NCBI GenBank assembly: GCA_017469605.1
Contig: JAFUGB010000258.1
Span: forward strand, 1-5,455
Length of the DNA: 5,455 bases
Source of the DNA: Clostridia bacterium
Lineage (GTDB): Bacteria; Bacillota; Clostridia; Christensenellales; Aristaeellaceae
Direction: 5' to 3'
The notes beneath the pieces are model-generated. The model had not been told where the DNA came from and did no database searches. It saw only the letters and a list, made by a program, of their open reading frames with translations. Below are positions 4,049-5,455 of this stretch, piece by piece; within the stretch, counting starts at the first letter, position 1, and the number at the start of each line of letters is the position of its first letter. The position numbers were made by a program, and so were the translations under genes.

Positions 4049-5455
4049 ATGGCAAAGAAGAAAAGCGCGCCCATGCCCGCGCCCGAGATCGATACCAGCG
4101 TGGGAACGGCGGAAGAGCTGGAAAACGTTATGAAGAAATTTGACCGGGAGTCCAACGTGCGCATCTGGCAGGGGACGCCCAAGGTCATTGTGGGCTGTAT
4201 CCTGGCGGCGTTTTCGCTTTTCTGCATTTATGTGACGCTGTTCGCCAATTTCCTGGAGCAGGTGCGCATGACCAGCTTTATGGGCCTGGTGATCATTATG
4301 GGCTATCTTACCTTTCCGGCGCGTAAAAGCCATGTGAAGCCCAATTCGCTGCCCTGGTATGATATCCTGCTGATGGTGCTGGGGGCGGGCGCGTTCTTCT
4401 ATTATACCTTTAACGCGCACGCCATCCTCAATACAAGGCTCAAGGTCATCCTGACCACGCCTTTGTATACCGTCGTTGCCGTGATCGGCATCCTTTCTCT
4501 GGCCGAGCTGTGCCGGCGCAGCGTGGGCTTGCCCATCCTGTTTGTGGCCGCTTTCTTTGTGGCCTATACCTTCTACAGCGGCAAAACCCTGCAGCGCACC
4601 AGCTACGAGCTGTTCTATGGCGATAACGGCATCCTGGGCACGCCGGTGAGCGTATGCTCCAAATATATCGTGGTGTTCATCATCTTTGGCGCGTTCCTGG
4701 AAAAGACCGGCGTTTCCAACTTCTTTATCAATCTTGCCAATAGCATCACCGGCCGCTTCGCCGGCGGCCCGGCCAAGGTGGCCGTGGTGTCCTCGGCGCT
4801 GTGCGGCATGGTATCGGGCTCCTCGGTGGGCAATACCGTTACCACCGGCTCGGTCACCATTCCCATGATGAAAAAGACAGGCTACCGGGCCGAGTTTGCC
4901 GGCGCTGTGGAAGCTGCGGCCTCCACCGGCGGCCAGATCATGCCGCCCATCATGGGCGCCGCGGCTTTCCTGATGGCCGATTATCTGGGGGAAAGCTATT
5001 CCACCATCATCGTGAAGGCCATCCTGCCCGCCGTGCTGTATTTCCTGGGCATCTTCATTGCCGTGCACCTGGAAGCCAAAAAGCTGGGGCTTCGGGGCAT
5101 CGATAAGCGCCTGCTGCCCCGTATGCGCAGCCTGATCGGAGAAACCTATCTGCTGCTGCCCCTGATTGTGCTCATTTATCTGGTGTGCTCCAATACCCGT
5201 ACCATGCAGTTCTCCGCCGCCGTGGCCATCCTGGCGGCCATCGCCGTGGGTATGATCAATAATATCATCCGTTATTTCAGGGAGAACAAGGGCCGCGTCC
5301 GTGCCGGGGCGATGGCGGCCGCTGCCGTGGGCAAAAACGGCGGCTTTACGCCCAGGAGCGTCTTTGAATCGCTGGAAGCGGGCGGCCGCTCCTGCGTTAC
5401 CGTGGCCGCAGCCTGCGGCATGGCGGGCGTGATTTGCGGCTGCATTACCGTCACC
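4049..5455 (+). CDS. TRAP transporter fused permease (DctQM-type, TAXI-associated), 3' end cut by window
   Basis: The frame is open from the ATG at 4049, with AAGGAG at 4036-4041 (7-nt spacing), to the last base: 469 codons and no stop. Fused TAXI permeases are usually about 640-700 residues, so roughly 170-230 are missing. A hydrophilic cytoplasmic N-terminus (about 1-42) ends in the family-like MKKFDRESNVR. Several membrane helices equivalent to the small DctQ-like subunit follow. Then comes the DctM-like part: VVFIIFGAFLEKTGVSNFF (from 208), SGSSVGNTVTTGSVTIPMM (about 256-274) and STGGQIMPPIMGAAAFLMAD (292-311). These are conserved pore and substrate/ion-site segments of TRAP permeases. 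A second-half motif, EAGGRSCVTVAAACGMAGVI, appears near the window end. It would import a solute delivered by the upstream TAXI protein, driven by a Na+ or H+ gradient; which ion is not visible. Confidence 0.95.
   Translation, partial: MAKKKSAPMPAPEIDTSVGTAEELENVMKKFDRESNVRIWQGTPKVIVGCILAAFSLFCIYVTLFANFLEQVRMTSFMGLVIIMGYLTFPARKSHVKPNSLPWYDILLMVLGAGAFFYYTFNAHAILNTRLKVILTTPLYTVVAVIGILSLAELCRRSVGLPILFVAAFFVAYTFYSGKTLQRTSYELFYGDNGILGTPVSVCSKYIVVFIIFGAFLEKTGVSNFFINLANSITGRFAGGPAKVAVVSSALCGMVSGSSVGNTVTTGSVTIPMMKKTGYRAEFAGAVEAAASTGGQIMPPIMGAAAFLMADYLGESYSTIIVKAILPAVLYFLGIFIAVHLEAKKLGLRGIDKRLLPRMRSLIGETYLLLPLIVLIYLVCSNTRTMQFSAAVAILAAIAVGMINNIIRYFRENKGRVRAGAMAAAAVGKNGGFTPRSVFESLEAGGRSCVTVAAACGMAGVICGCITVT

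Noticed and set aside
3346..4227. Open frame of 293 codons on the - strand
   Set aside because: It is Gly/Ile/His-rich antisense of the TAXI gene with no family features: a shadow of a GC-rich gene.
3842..5068. Long open frame of 408 codons on the - strand
   Set aside because: Its protein is low-complexity and His/Gly/Arg-rich with no recognisable domain. It lies opposite the TRAP genes and is explained by their GC-rich third positions.
1..5455. CRISPR array, tRNA, rRNA or riboswitch
   Set aside because: I saw no regularly spaced repeats, tRNA cloverleaf ends, rRNA-like stretches or recognisable riboswitch cores on either strand.

Overview
The window looks like chromosome of a Clostridia-type Firmicute, probably gut-associated. 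This rests on small XRE and AraC regulators of Firmicute type, strong AGGAGG-like ribosome binding sites, a remnant of a clostridial-type large serine recombinase, and a LysR regulator with the FDRST-P-x-x-LTE signature beside a TAXI-type TRAP transporter. This is family recognition by eye; no search was run.

Left part (1 to about 1890, moderate to low GC): accessory-looking genes, all on the + strand. The window opens inside an AraC-family regulator (1-600) and keeps the end of its DNA-binding domain and its whole GyrI-like effector domain. Two adjacent hairpins, one a 17-bp stem, follow it. Next is a two-gene unit: a 71-aa XRE repressor-like protein (843-1058) overlapping by 14 bp a 152-aa four-helix membrane protein (1045-1503). 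Its promoter is bracketed by two 16-bp identical direct repeats with palindromic cores, which looks like an autoregulatory operator pair. A short decayed piece of a serine recombinase (about 1529-1723) and a strong intrinsic terminator (1830-1887) close this part.

Right part (about 1900-5455, visibly GC-richer with strong G/C third positions): a transport locus. A LysR-type regulator on the - strand (1912-2859) is divergent from a TAXI TRAP substrate-binding protein (3022-3969) and a fused TRAP permease (4049 to beyond the window end). The AT-rich intergenic region holds overlapping divergent promoters and a 10-bp perfect inverted repeat suited to LysR binding. A GC-rich 10-bp hairpin lies between the binding-protein and permease genes and may keep binding protein in excess over permease.

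Working model: the LysR protein senses a small organic acid or amino acid and controls both its own gene and the TRAP uptake operon. The left part is a separate regulatory cassette that carries a mobile-element scar. I saw no clearly new system. The least ordinary items are the XRE/membrane-protein unit with its paired operators, a near-perfect internal ribosome binding site at the AraC domain boundary, and a TRAP binding protein without a lipobox.
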